DNA of 41,823 bases, from the IMG/VR virus record IMGVR_UViG_3300048587_000211, positions 1 to 41,823 of that record, one strand, 5' to 3'. Source of the stretch: a virus. The notes beneath the pieces were generated by a model. That model made no database searches. It was given only the letters and a program-made list of their open reading frames with translations, and was not told the DNA's origin. The position numbers and the translations under genes were made by a program. This document shows positions 31,180-38,225 of the stretch, in pieces (position 1 is the first letter of the stretch; each line of letters begins with the position of its first letter).

Positions 31180-31553
31180 GCACTCCTTGCAGTGGTGCTT
31201 TGGCCTCCCGCCTCGATTTTTTTCGGAAAGCCAGACAGAGCCTTACGAGTAAGGCACTTGCTGCAGACCTTGCCATTCATTTGGAGGTCCAACAAAACAG
31301 CTTTGTTCTTCGCCGCCGCCAAGCCTTCGCAGCCGCAATGGGGCTTAAGCTCTCCATCCCGATACCTCGGTCGGTCCATGTAGCGCATCGGACCGCCATC
31401 GCACCGAGGGCATGTCCACAGGCGGCGCTGCCACCCAGTGAGCGCGTGATATGCGACTACGTGCCCGTCGAATATCACGCCTCGCCCAACTAGCGACCTG
31501 TACGCCGCCTCGTGCTTGCGCCGTTTGGTGTCGTATGACTTCCGCTTTGTCAC
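31176..31553 (-). CDS. N-terminal part of a split zinc-ribbon protein, 125 aa as read
   Basis: ATG at 31553 overlaps the upstream gene by 4 bp. Cys pairs are seen at 48/51 (CPRC), 73/75 (CGC) and 97/100 (CSKC). After Pro110-Lys-Lys the read frame continues with low-complexity residues (IEAGGQSTTARSA) and stops. A -1 shift at the A7 run (31217-31223) instead gives NRGGRPKHHCKEC, completing the fourth Cys pair and joining the downstream frame. Either a programmed frameshift, a real mutation or a homopolymer sequencing error explains this. Confidence 0.65.
   Translation of the reverse strand: MTKRKSYDTKRRKHEAAYRSLVGRGVIFDGHVVAYHALTGWQRRLWTCPRCDGGPMRYMDRPRYRDGELKPHCGCEGLAAAKNKAVLLDLQMNGKVCSKCLTRKALSGFPKKIEAGGQSTTARSA
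31217..31223 (-). promoter_or_regulatory. A7 run: putative frameshift site
   Basis: Minus-strand codons read CCG AAA AAA ATC. Slipping back one base on the second AAA makes the next codon AAT and opens the downstream frame to 30667. The preceding base is G, so a tandem slip tolerates one first-position G-U pair. The completed CxxC pattern is the strongest evidence that both frames form one protein. Confidence 0.55.
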
Positions 31554-32311
31554 CGACCACCCCTCTGCGCCAGCCTAGCCACATGCTCATCAAACGAGCG
31601 CTTGATCTCTCTCTGCAGGATCTGCGGCACAGTGCTGCGGGCGCGATCTGCAAGTGACGTAGTCCGCCGGTAGCGCACGCTGCGCTCGTAAGAGAAGATC
31701 ATCTTCACGGTCCCGTCGCGCTGCTTAGCGTAGATGCCTGGGGTGAGCTTCTCCGTTGGCCTAAGCACAGCGATGAACTCGCGCCCTGCCTTGATCGCCG
31801 ACTGAGCCCGGCGCTGCGCCGAAGCCGAGATGACGCGCCGATACCCAGCGTTGACTACGCCGCCCGCAAGCTGGGTCAGCACCTGCACAAGCACTTGACG
31901 GCGCACGTTGCCGAATGAGTCTCGCGCAGCGTTGTCGGTGGGCAGCGCATACATGCCAGGCGGCATCGACCCTTGAGCAATCAGCGCCCGCTCAAACTTC
32001 TTGTGCTCCCGCCCGCCACCGAACTCAAGCGGCTTCAGGTATTCCGATGGCGGCGTGCCGTTTGGAACATCGTCGCGCATCGAAACCGTGACAACCAGAT
32101 CATTAGCCGTCGCCATCTTGACGCTCGGCGCGTTGGTGGTGAGCGCTGTTGGGCGGTCAACCTTCGCTTGCAGCTCGGCCCTCCATTCCTGCCGAACGGC
32201 GTATCCACTGCGCGTCAGTGCCGTAGCCAATGCCGCCGCGAACCGCCTATCGCTGAAGGACGCGAACTGCTGGCGCAGTTGGTCCATGCCGTTGACCTTG
32301 ACTTGAATCAT
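31550..32311 (-). CDS. Minor tail protein Z-like, 253 aa
   Basis: Starts MIQVKVNGMDQLRQQFASFS, with RFAAALATALTRSGYAVRQEW, a pattern shared by lambda gpZ/HK97 gp10-type tail completion proteins. The C-terminal half (SFGNVRRQVLVQVLTQLAGG, TVKMIFSYERSVRYRR) fits that family. Such genes normally sit beside tail terminator or connector genes; here it lies upstream of terminase, coupled to a lipoprotein gene. The tail role is inferred from similarity of the N-terminal pattern. Confidence 0.6.
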   Translation of the reverse strand: MIQVKVNGMDQLRQQFASFSDRRFAAALATALTRSGYAVRQEWRAELQAKVDRPTALTTNAPSVKMATANDLVVTVSMRDDVPNGTPPSEYLKPLEFGGGREHKKFERALIAQGSMPPGMYALPTDNAARDSFGNVRRQVLVQVLTQLAGGVVNAGYRRVISASAQRRAQSAIKAGREFIAVLRPTEKLTPGIYAKQRDGTVKMIFSYERSVRYRRTTSLADRARSTVPQILQREIKRSFDEHVARLAQRGGR

Positions 32312-32793
32312 GGCCGGTCCTCAGTCACATCCCACTCCACCGCCGCCTCGGCATGCCCCATCGCCCCGGTTGGCAGGCCCTGCAGGTCGGTGGTGCGCAG
32401 CACGGCGCGGGCCATGAGCGCTGTCTCGCCGGCCGGCAGCGTGATGACGACGGTGTAGCGCAGCGGCAGCTCGGTGCTGCCCTGCGCCAGCGTGCGCGCG
32501 TCCTGGGTGGTCCCTGTAGGCGCAGGCGCTGTCAGATCGACGGCCAGCGTGCCGTGCGCCGGGTAGTGCACGCCAAGCCGCACGCTGCCCTCCAGCCGCA
32601 CGCGCACGGCGGTCTGCCGGTCGAGATTGACCGTAGGCCCCTGCAGCGGCAGCACCAGCAGCACGGCTCCCGTCGATGCGTCTCCGGCCTGGGTGGTGCT
32701 GGTGCCGGAGGCCAGTTGCTGCGGCTCGTTGCTGCTGCCACCGCAGGCGGCAATCAGCATCGATGCGGTCACGGTGAGGATGGTTCGGATCAT
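32308..32793 (-). CDS. Phage-encoded lipoprotein, 161 aa
   Basis: ATG at 32793 overlaps the upstream stop (ATGA). MIRTILTVTASMLIAAC is a lipoprotein signal with Cys17 lipidated, followed by Gly-Gly-Ser (outer-membrane type). The mature part is beta-rich (GAVLLVLPLQGPTVNLD, TAVRVRLEGSVRLGVHYP, LRYTVVITLPAGE). Phage lipoproteins of this kind can mask receptors and block superinfection, but expression from an operon with replication and tail genes leaves other roles open. Function unknown. Confidence 0.65.
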   Translation of the reverse strand: MIRTILTVTASMLIAACGGSSNEPQQLASGTSTTQAGDASTGAVLLVLPLQGPTVNLDRQTAVRVRLEGSVRLGVHYPAHGTLAVDLTAPAPTGTTQDARTLAQGSTELPLRYTVVITLPAGETALMARAVLRTTDLQGLPTGAMGHAEAAVEWDVTEDRP

Positions 32794-32981
32794 GCGGAAA
32801 TCTCCAGTTGGTCGGACAGCGCGCTTTCCTGCCACCAAGCCTCGACCGCACGACCGTCTGCGGCCTTGTATCGCAGCAGGTAGTTGTTTTCCGCAGCGGC
32901 GTACTCGGCGCGGCCCTGGATGGTCCCGCGCTCGCCGCTTTCCTCGATCTTCACCACTTGCTTAATGCCGAACTTGAACAT
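32790..32981 (-). CDS. Small conserved-looking protein, 63 aa
   Basis: MFKFGIKQVVKIEESGERGT, then RAEYAAAENNYLLRYKAADG and AWWQESALS, suggests a small SH3-like beta barrel, a pattern I recall in short phage proteins annotated hypothetical. The ATG at 32981 has a purine-rich GGAGAG upstream. It overlaps the lipoprotein start by 4 bp. Function unknown. Confidence 0.6.
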   Translation of the reverse strand: MFKFGIKQVVKIEESGERGTIQGRAEYAAAENNYLLRYKAADGRAVEAWWQESALSDQLEISA

Positions 32982-33018
32982 TGCTTCTCTCCTGAATGCC
33001 GGCGTCAGGGGTGCCGGC

Positions 33019-33231
33019 TTACCCGTTGATCTCCATCTGCCCCGACTCCCGCCGGGCGCGCCTGCGCGACACCACCCGCCTGCGGCTGAACAGCGACGGC
33101 GGCAGAAGCCCGGCCTTGCGCGCGCAGCTCGGGCCCATGGCGCCGGCGGGGTGCGGCGTCGGGCCGGTTTCGACGGCCGGGATGGTGGCCGCGGCGCGGG
33201 TTAGGCGACGGCCGCAGTTGTAACAGCGCAT
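33019..33231 (-). CDS. Small CxxC protein, 70 aa
   Basis: The ATG at 33231 overlaps the preceding stop (TGATG) and gives MRCYNCGRRLTRAAAT. A second Cys near residue 37 (GPSCARKAG) could complete a zinc site, and the C-terminus is strongly basic (RRRVVSRRRARRE). It resembles short nin-region zinc proteins of lambdoid phages in size and placement. Frame is supported by the overlap; function unknown. Confidence 0.5.
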   Translation of the reverse strand: MRCYNCGRRLTRAAATIPAVETGPTPHPAGAMGPSCARKAGLLPPSLFSRRRVVSRRRARRESGQMEING

Positions 33232-33755
33232 CACGCGGTGATCTCCCACAACTGCCGCGGCACGCCACCATTGCCGACCGGGTCGCGGATGTCGCGCAGC
33301 GCAACTGACGATTCAGCCCAAGAGCCGCGCGCCGGCAGATCCTTGACCTTGCGCCAGCCCGCCGCCTTCAGTGAAGCGCCAGTCTCATCGCCTTGGATGT
33401 AGGTGATCGCCCGCGTGTAGCCAAGCGCCTTGGCGGCCCGCCAGATCGCGCCATAGAGCATGCTGTTCGCGTTGCGTGTGCCGTCAGTGCATGTGCGGTT
33501 GACCTCGATGGTCAGCGGCTCGCGCTGCTGCGTCTCGCGCGACACCGGCCGGCCAGCGGTGACGACGCCGACGACGGCGCCGCCAAAGCGAACCGATGTG
33601 CCGAACTTCCAGCCGCGCGGCGGCTTGTTGTGCCGGTGGTGCTGCGCGATGAACGCGCCGGCCTCGCGCAGCGTAATGGGCGCGACGCGCAGCCTAACCA
33701 CAGGCGCGAGCGACAGGCGTTCAATCGCCGCGAAGGCACTGGACAGTTCGCTCAA
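33231..33755 (-). CDS. XF1762-family GNAT-like protein, 174 aa
   Basis: I recognise the XF1762-type pattern: RLRVAPITLREAGAFIAQHH, KFGTSVRFGGAVVGVVTAGR, then EVNRTCTDGTRNANSMLYGA, AAKALGYTRAITYIQGDE and SLKAAGWRKV. The fold is acetyltransferase-like, but no substrate is established for these phage proteins. It overlaps rusA by 4 bp and belongs to the nin-like segment of the replication operon. Confidence 0.8.
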   Translation of the reverse strand: MSELSSAFAAIERLSLAPVVRLRVAPITLREAGAFIAQHHRHNKPPRGWKFGTSVRFGGAVVGVVTAGRPVSRETQQREPLTIEVNRTCTDGTRNANSMLYGAIWRAAKALGYTRAITYIQGDETGASLKAAGWRKVKDLPARGSWAESSVALRDIRDPVGNGGVPRQLWEITA

Positions 33756-34207
33756 GCCGCCACCCCCAGCAGTTCCGCCTGCACGATGCGCTCAGCCAGC
33801 GCCCAGGCCTTGACGTACACGCCCGGCGTGGCCGCGTAGCGCTTGCGCACGGCCAGTTCCACCACCAGCACGTCATCGCGCCACAGCACGCCGTTGCAGC
33901 CGTCGAAGATGGCCTTGACCACGTTGTCGATGTCCGGCTTCGATGTCGGCAGGATCTCGCTGGCCAGGGCCGAGCGCTGCTTCTTGCCGGACCAGCTCTG
34001 CGGCACCGCGCAGTGAATCGTCAGCTCGCAGCCGACCGGGCCCTCGAACAGCGGGGCGCCGGCCATCGCGGCGTGCGCGGCGTGGGCGACCAGGCCCTCG
34101 TAGGCGACCGTCTTGGCCGGCGTGAACAGCCGGGCGTGCGTGCCGATCTTGCCCACGCGCGGGCGGCCTTTGCCTTGCGGCTGACCGGGGACGGAGAATC
34201 GGATCAT
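33752..34207 (-). CDS. rusA: RusA-family Holliday junction resolvase, 151 aa
   Basis: Resolves four-way DNA junctions made during phage recombination. ATG at 34207 gives MIRFSVPGQPQGKGRPRVGK, the typical RusA N-terminus; the longer upstream frame is a shadow. The catalytic set is visible: Asp92 and Asp94 in KPDIDN, Lys98, and the Asp pair 111-112 in VLWRDDVLV, with the same spacing as E. coli RusA. Overlaps on both sides place it in the coupled operon. Confidence 0.92.
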   Translation of the reverse strand: MIRFSVPGQPQGKGRPRVGKIGTHARLFTPAKTVAYEGLVAHAAHAAMAGAPLFEGPVGCELTIHCAVPQSWSGKKQRSALASEILPTSKPDIDNVVKAIFDGCNGVLWRDDVLVVELAVRKRYAATPGVYVKAWALAERIVQAELLGVAA

Positions 34208-34485
34208 GCGTCGGCTCCTTCGTTGACCGGCACCGAATGCCGATCCACCCGATTCGCGCACTGCCAAACCCCGTCGACGCGCTCGGCCGCAGGCTGCATG
34301 CCCTCGCCCTCCCAGGCCCAGTGCGCGCAGTTCGAGCACATCCGCGCCACGCCGCAGGGGTGCAGCTTGGACTTCACGCCGGGACACGAAGGATGCGCAG
34401 GGCAGGCGGTGCAAAGCCTGGTGTCGCGTAGGCTCCCGCTCATCGCTGAAGCGGGCGCCTGCCCTGCGCAATCGGTTGTGTTCAC
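34204..34485 (-). CDS. Cys-rich small protein, 93 aa
   Basis: GTG at 34485 overlaps the preceding stop (GTGA); an internal ATG after residue 14 is an alternative. The sequence contains LCTACPAHPSCPG, HPCG, MCSNCAHWAWEG and WQCANR, seven or more Cys arranged in CxxC pairs, so it probably binds one or two zinc ions. Similar Cys-rich proteins occur in the nin-like region of phages. Function unknown. Confidence 0.6.
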   Translation of the reverse strand: MNTTDCAGQAPASAMSGSLRDTRLCTACPAHPSCPGVKSKLHPCGVARMCSNCAHWAWEGEGMQPAAERVDGVWQCANRVDRHSVPVNEGADA

Positions 34486-35075
34486 GCCGCAGCCCTCGCC
34501 CATTCGCGGCAGTCCGCCGAGTCCACTACGCGCGGCACCGGGCCGGCCGGCGCGAACCGCCGATCGACGAACGCCGGCGCGATGGTCACGCGCGTTGCGC
34601 TGGTGATGCGCGCCTCGCCCTGCAGCGGCTGTGGCTCGGGCTTCTGCTTCACCGCCTTGCGCAGCACCGTCGGTGCCGGGACTCGCGGCGACCGTTCCTT
34701 GCGCTGAACCGGCCGGGCTGCGCGCACCTTCAGCCGCGACGCCCTGGCCCGCACTGCGCCAGGCGTGCGCCCGACCATCGCGGCCACCGCTGCTGCACCA
34801 GCGCTCGGCAGATGCTGGCGGATCAGCTCGTCTTGCTCCGACGTCCAGTCTGAGCGCGCCGACAGTCCCATCGCGCTTGCATGCTGGTGGATCGCATTCA
34901 TGGTCCGACCCGGCAGCAGCGCGGCCAGAAACACGGCGCCGCGCTCGCGGTAGTGCTGCCGCATCAGCGCATCTTCGGCATCGGTCCAGCCGTTCGGCTT
35001 GTCGCCCTGCGCGCCGACCTTGCGGCCGGTCAGGTCCATCTTTGCGACGGCGGCGGATAGGATTGCGCGCGTCAT
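34482..35075 (-). CDS. Two-repeat SANT/GcrA-like DNA-binding protein, 197 aa
   Basis: Two related helical repeats: residues 30-71 (GWTDAEDALMRQHY...GRTMNAIHQHASAMGL) and 77-117 (WTSEQDELIRQHLP...VGRTPGAVRARASRLKV). Each starts with a Trp and ends in a recognition-like helix, the pattern of Myb/SANT or GcrA-type DNA-binding modules. The C-terminal 80 residues are basic and Pro-rich. It could be a phage transcription factor or replication accessory. The target is unknown. Overlaps the helicase stop by 4 bp. Confidence 0.65.
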   Translation of the reverse strand: MTRAILSAAVAKMDLTGRKVGAQGDKPNGWTDAEDALMRQHYRERGAVFLAALLPGRTMNAIHQHASAMGLSARSDWTSEQDELIRQHLPSAGAAAVAAMVGRTPGAVRARASRLKVRAARPVQRKERSPRVPAPTVLRKAVKQKPEPQPLQGEARITSATRVTIAPAFVDRRFAPAGPVPRVVDSADCREWARAAA

Positions 35076-36007
35076 GCTGCCTCCCGCATTCCGCCGTCAT
35101 GCGGGTACTGGCGCATCAGCATCGCGTGTGTGCCGCGCTCCAGGTACTGCATCGAGCGGCCGTGATAGCTCAGGTTCTGCAGCCCTTCCCAGCCGGTGCC
35201 GTGGCGCTGCTTGTCGCAGATCAGCACCGCGTCGGGTTGGTTGTGGTCGACCTCGGCCTTCTCGTACTTTGCCTTGTTGCGCCAGACGATGAACACGTTG
35301 TCGACCAGGTTGGTGATCGCGCTCGCGCCCAGCGCGTCCATCTTCCGCGGTGGCCGGGTTTCGTCGCGGTCCTTGCGGGCGTGGTGCACCAGGTGGATGT
35401 GGATATTCAGGCCCTGCGCCAGCGCCGTCAGCTTGTCGACCACCGCCTTCTGGCCGGCATAGTCGTCGTCCGCTGCCACGCACTTCGTCAGGTTGTCCAC
35501 GACGAAGTGCTGCACCTTGAGTTTGTCGGCGCAGTAGCGGATGACCGCATAGACCCGCTCGGGCTCGACCGTGCTGGTCTGGTCGTACAGCCACAGGCTG
35601 CCCTGCGCCCATGTCACGAAGTCGCGCACCTGGCGCGGGCTCAGCTGGTCGCTGTCGGCGAACTGCCGGGCCATGCGCGCCAGCGTCTTGCGCGGGCGCA
35701 TCTCGAAGCTGGTAACGCAGGTGCGCTGGCCCTGCGCGCACAGCGACAGCACGGCCTGGCCGAGCAGCAGGCTCTTGCCGTGGCCGTTGTACCCGAACCA
35801 GAGCGACACCTCACCGGGCCGCAGCGCCACGCGGTTCGACAGCCGCGCCCACGGCAGCCGCGGGTGCACGATGCCGTCGCCCTGGTCGGCGAACTCGGCC
35901 ACAAGGTCATCCTCCCAGTGCTCCGGCGGGCGCACCTTGTGCTGCGCGTCGGAATCCTCCATGTACGCGGACCAGTCGATGTCGTCGGCCTGCAGCGTGA
36001 TGCTCAC
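35072..36007 (-). CDS. DnaB-type replicative helicase domain protein, 311 aa
   Basis: GTG at 36007 overlaps the upstream stop (GTGA). Walker A is GYNGHGKS (72-79), the family Glu is in SFEM (102), and Walker B is HFVVDN (167-172), with downstream HIHLVHHARK and GASAITNLVDNVFIVWRNK typical of RecA-fold DnaB helicases. It lacks the N-terminal DnaB domain and any primase, so it may act as a stand-alone helicase core or loader with the DUF1376 protein encoded upstream. Confidence 0.88.
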   Translation of the reverse strand: MSITLQADDIDWSAYMEDSDAQHKVRPPEHWEDDLVAEFADQGDGIVHPRLPWARLSNRVALRPGEVSLWFGYNGHGKSLLLGQAVLSLCAQGQRTCVTSFEMRPRKTLARMARQFADSDQLSPRQVRDFVTWAQGSLWLYDQTSTVEPERVYAVIRYCADKLKVQHFVVDNLTKCVAADDDYAGQKAVVDKLTALAQGLNIHIHLVHHARKDRDETRPPRKMDALGASAITNLVDNVFIVWRNKAKYEKAEVDHNQPDAVLICDKQRHGTGWEGLQNLSYHGRSMQYLERGTHAMLMRQYPHDGGMREAA

Positions 36008-36354
36008 AGCGCGCTCCTGTCGGTTCTGCCATCCGCCCAGCGGCGGTGCATGGTCAAGCTGTCGCCGCGCTCGATGAACACGGCCAGCATGTGCGGGTTG
36101 ACCTCGGCCGCCAGCTTCGCCACGCGGCGCAGCCGGGCCTCGTTGCCGCTGCGGTCGCCGAGCTGCACGCTCAGCCCCACCAGCGGGCGGAAGTCGATGT
36201 CGCTCAGGCTCTCGGCCGCGCCGATCTCGGCATGCACGGCACCGGTCGACGTGCACCACGCCGGCAGCGGATGGCCGGGCACCAGGTCGAGCATGACGTG
36301 CGTCGGCTTGGCGCCCTTGCGGCGCAGCGTGGCGATGATGTCGAGGCCGCTCAC
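36004..36354 (-). CDS. Hypothetical replication-operon protein, 116 aa
   Basis: GTG at 36354 overlaps the DUF1376 stop and the gene ends overlapping the helicase start. Sequence features include LDIIATLRRKGAKPTHVMLD, PLVGLSVQLGDRSGNEARLR and VNPHMLAVFIERGDSLT. No known motif is recognised. Tight coupling between initiator-like and helicase genes suggests a replication accessory role, which is inference. Confidence 0.6.
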   Translation of the reverse strand: MSGLDIIATLRRKGAKPTHVMLDLVPGHPLPAWCTSTGAVHAEIGAAESLSDIDFRPLVGLSVQLGDRSGNEARLRRVAKLAAEVNPHMLAVFIERGDSLTMHRRWADGRTDRSAL

Positions 36355-37076
36355 CCTTGCCCCCTGCGGAACAGGTCGGCCAGGTCGGTGACGGCCGGCT
36401 GCCCCTGCTTCGGCGGCGCGGACTCTGCCGCCTTGCGGGCCCAGTTGCGCCATGTCGCCTGCCAGTCGGCCTTGCGGCCCTTCGCCCCAGGCTGGGAGGC
36501 CCAGTAGTCGCGGAACTTCGCCAGCTCGGTCTGGGCCCTTCCGTTGCGCAGTCCCTGCTGCTCGGCAAAGGCCATGCCGCCGGCTCCCGGCTCCCAGCCA
36601 TCCGGCAAGCGAAGCCCCCGAGCCGTTTCGGCCGCGCCAGCGGCGGGGGCCCCCGAAGGGGGGGTGTCTTTGTATTTCTGGAGTCTGGAGTCTGGAGTCT
36701 GGCTAGGGTTACGGTTCGCAACCGAATCGGTTTTGTCGTCAGAAACCGAATCGGTTTTCTTTGGCCTTCCGCCTCGCTTTCCAAGTTCCTGATTCACGGA
36801 CCGCTGGTGCGAGGCTTTGGCTATCTCTTCCTCGGCCCGTCGGTTCAGGAATGACACGCCGTCGGTGATGAAGAACTCGGCCAGCACAGCGTCGACGGCA
36901 GCCTTCTCGACGCCGCTGCGAGCTCGGCACACGCGGTAGGCCTCAGCGCTGCTGGGAATGGGCTTCTCGGTCGTGTAGTAGCGGTCGAGCAGCAGCGTGT
37001 ATGCGCCGTGCTCAAGCATGGTCAGGTGCCCGGCGTCCTTGGCGTAGTCGCCGAGATGGCGCTTGTAGAAGTTCAA
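36351..37076 (-). CDS. DUF1376/YdaU-like replication protein, 241 aa
   Basis: The N-terminus MNFYKRHLGDYAKDAGHLTM with EHGAYTLLLDRYY matches the DUF1376 (YdaU) family, phage proteins that take the place of an initiator or helicase partner and have a winged-helix fold. Residues 95-150 are a low-complexity linker containing two KTDSV units. The C-terminus (RDYWASQPGAKGRKADWQAT) is the usual DnaT/primosome-like tail. The gene contains repeats that could form an origin. Confidence 0.85.
   Translation of the reverse strand: MNFYKRHLGDYAKDAGHLTMLEHGAYTLLLDRYYTTEKPIPSSAEAYRVCRARSGVEKAAVDAVLAEFFITDGVSFLNRRAEEEIAKASHQRSVNQELGKRGGRPKKTDSVSDDKTDSVANRNPSQTPDSRLQKYKDTPPSGAPAAGAAETARGLRLPDGWEPGAGGMAFAEQQGLRNGRAQTELAKFRDYWASQPGAKGRKADWQATWRNWARKAAESAPPKQGQPAVTDLADLFRRGQG
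36650..36755. repeat. Hairpin, 7-bp tandem repeats and twin palindromes: candidate origin
   Basis: Inside the DUF1376 gene: CCCCC-GAA-GGGGG (36650-36662); TCTGGAG three times in tandem plus a partial copy (36677-36704); and the perfect palindrome ACCGAATCGGT twice (36721-36731 and 36745-36755, 24 bp apart). The flanks are locally AT-richer than the surroundings. Lambda keeps iterons inside its initiator gene, so an origin is a reasonable guess. Confidence 0.5.
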
Positions 37077-37246
37077 GGTGCAAAGCGCTCCGCGTTCTCA
37101 GATCCAGGACGACCATCCAGCCAGGACAAGTGCTCGTCCCACAGCAGGCACACGCGGCATGGCTTGCCGTCGCGCATGCAGGTGCAGGGGTCGAGTAGAT
37201 CCACCTCAGCCGGCACCATCGGCGGCGGGAGCGTCGGCTCGCTCAT
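37073..37246 (-). CDS. Small Cys-rich protein, 57 aa
   Basis: ATG at 37246 overlaps the preceding stop and the gene ends overlapping the DUF1376 start. MSEPTLPPPMVPAEVDLLDP is followed by CTCMRDGKPCRVCLLWD, with four Cys in a CxC...CxxC arrangement able to bind zinc. It is small, soluble and coupled to the replication genes. Function unknown. Confidence 0.55.
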   Translation of the reverse strand: MSEPTLPPPMVPAEVDLLDPCTCMRDGKPCRVCLLWDEHLSWLDGRPGSENAERFAP

Positions 37247-37644
37247 GCGGCCCTTCCCTGCAGCAGCTGCCGCATCAGCTTGTTCTCCGCCTCGGCCTGC
37301 GCGGCCCGGGCTTCTGCCGCTTCTGCGCGGCGCTCGGCCTCGCTCTTGATCATGGTGAGCGTGCAGCCGACCTGATACGCGGTCCACTCTGGCAGGATCG
37401 TGTTGCCGACCAGCTCGCAGAACTTGGCAACCAGGTCGCCCTGCAGCGTTGCCCTGCCCTTCTTGATGTTCGAGAAGTAGCCGGCGTCGATGTCGATCGC
37501 AAGGTAAATCTCTTTGTCCTCAAGCCCGGACACGCTGCAGGCCAGCGTGAACGCGCCGGCATAGGTCTTCTGCGCGCGGATCGTTTCGATGGGCACCACG
37601 CTGCGCGCCGGCTCACGAACGAGGGGCAGCTCAACCTGGCTCAT
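37243..37644 (-). CDS. HTH-like phage regulator, first gene of replication operon, 133 aa
   Basis: ATG at 37644 gives MSQVELPLVREPARSV. Residues 40-90 read CSVSGLEDKEIYLAIDIDAG then YFSNIKKGRATLQGDLVAKF, a Cro/C1-type helix-turn-helix pattern I recall in phage regulators in the cII position. The C-terminal 50 residues form an Ala/Glu coiled coil (SEAERRAEAAEARAAQAE), likely for oligomerisation. A CII-like role is possible but not demonstrated. Confidence 0.65.
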   Translation of the reverse strand: MSQVELPLVREPARSVVPIETIRAQKTYAGAFTLACSVSGLEDKEIYLAIDIDAGYFSNIKKGRATLQGDLVAKFCELVGNTILPEWTAYQVGCTLTMIKSEAERRAEAAEARAAQAEAENKLMRQLLQGRAA

Positions 37645-38225
37645 GCTTCTTGAACCGGGTTGAAGACCCAATTCGGCGACAGTGCTGGCCATGGACGACA
37701 ACACCCCGAATCAGGAAAGCGCCGACGCCAGCCGGCGCAATTTGGACTGGGCCCGGCTTGCGCTGCTGCGCATGCTGGTGGTGCTGGCCGAGGGCATCAG
37801 GCTGAAGCGCCCGATCCCGCCGGAGCCGTGGGGAGACGGCGACACGCGGCCCGGTGTGCGGCGGGGCGACCAATGAGCGCTCAGGCCCCAGCGCCGTGCC
37901 GCAGGTCCCAAGACTTCAACCTTGTTCGCCATACCGTGCACAGGGCGAACGCACGCAGGGTTGCGAAGCGTGGCGGGGCAGTTCTCGCCCCCCGCGTCCA
38001 TAGGCAGCGTCATCATTGCGGGGCTCCGCTCAGGATCACGCGCGGCCGCGCAGCCGGGCACTGCCGCCCATGCTTTGCAGCCACGCGATGCGGGCCTGAG
38101 CTTCGACGCCCCTTCGGGGGTGGTATTGGAAATGCCCGAGGCCGAAGCCCCGGGCGAAGGGCTCGCGGCGCTGGGGAAGCGCCCCCGGATAGGCCGGGGC
38201 CAGTGCGAACCTGGAGACAAGCTGT
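37645..38225 (-). other. Long leader between cro-like gene and replication operon
   Basis: Transcripts from the promoter at 38484-38512 would cross these 581 bp before the next minus-strand gene. I see no convincing minus-strand gene, although one frame stays open. Hairpins are present: CCCC-TTC-GGGG near 38110, and GTTCGCC/GGCGAAC at 37924-37930 and 37944-37950 with a 13-nt loop. It may hold an antitermination or regulatory RNA element. A small plus-strand gene (37691-37876) lies within it. Confidence 0.35.
37691..37876 (+). CDS. Hypothetical protein, 61 aa, antisense to the leader
   Basis: ATG at 37691 is divergent from the minus-strand regulator. The peptide has a polar N-terminus (MDDNTPNQESADASRRNLDW), one amphipathic helix (ARLALLRMLVVLAEGIRL) and a charged tail. 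Third codon positions are GC-rich as in real genes here. No ribosome site is obvious and no family is recognised, so coding is only moderately supported. Confidence 0.4.
   Translation: MDDNTPNQESADASRRNLDWARLALLRMLVVLAEGIRLKRPIPPEPWGDGDTRPGVRRGDQ

Noticed and set aside
36677-36704. CRISPR-like or transposon repeat
   Set aside because: The unit is only 7 bp, tandem without spacers, and in frame within a gene. No cas genes, insertion sequences or long terminal repeats are present in the window.
35072-36784. A 570-residue helicase beginning at 36784
   Set aside because: The first 260 residues are shadows of the DUF1376 and following genes. The GTG at 36007 overlapping the upstream stop starts the sensible protein.
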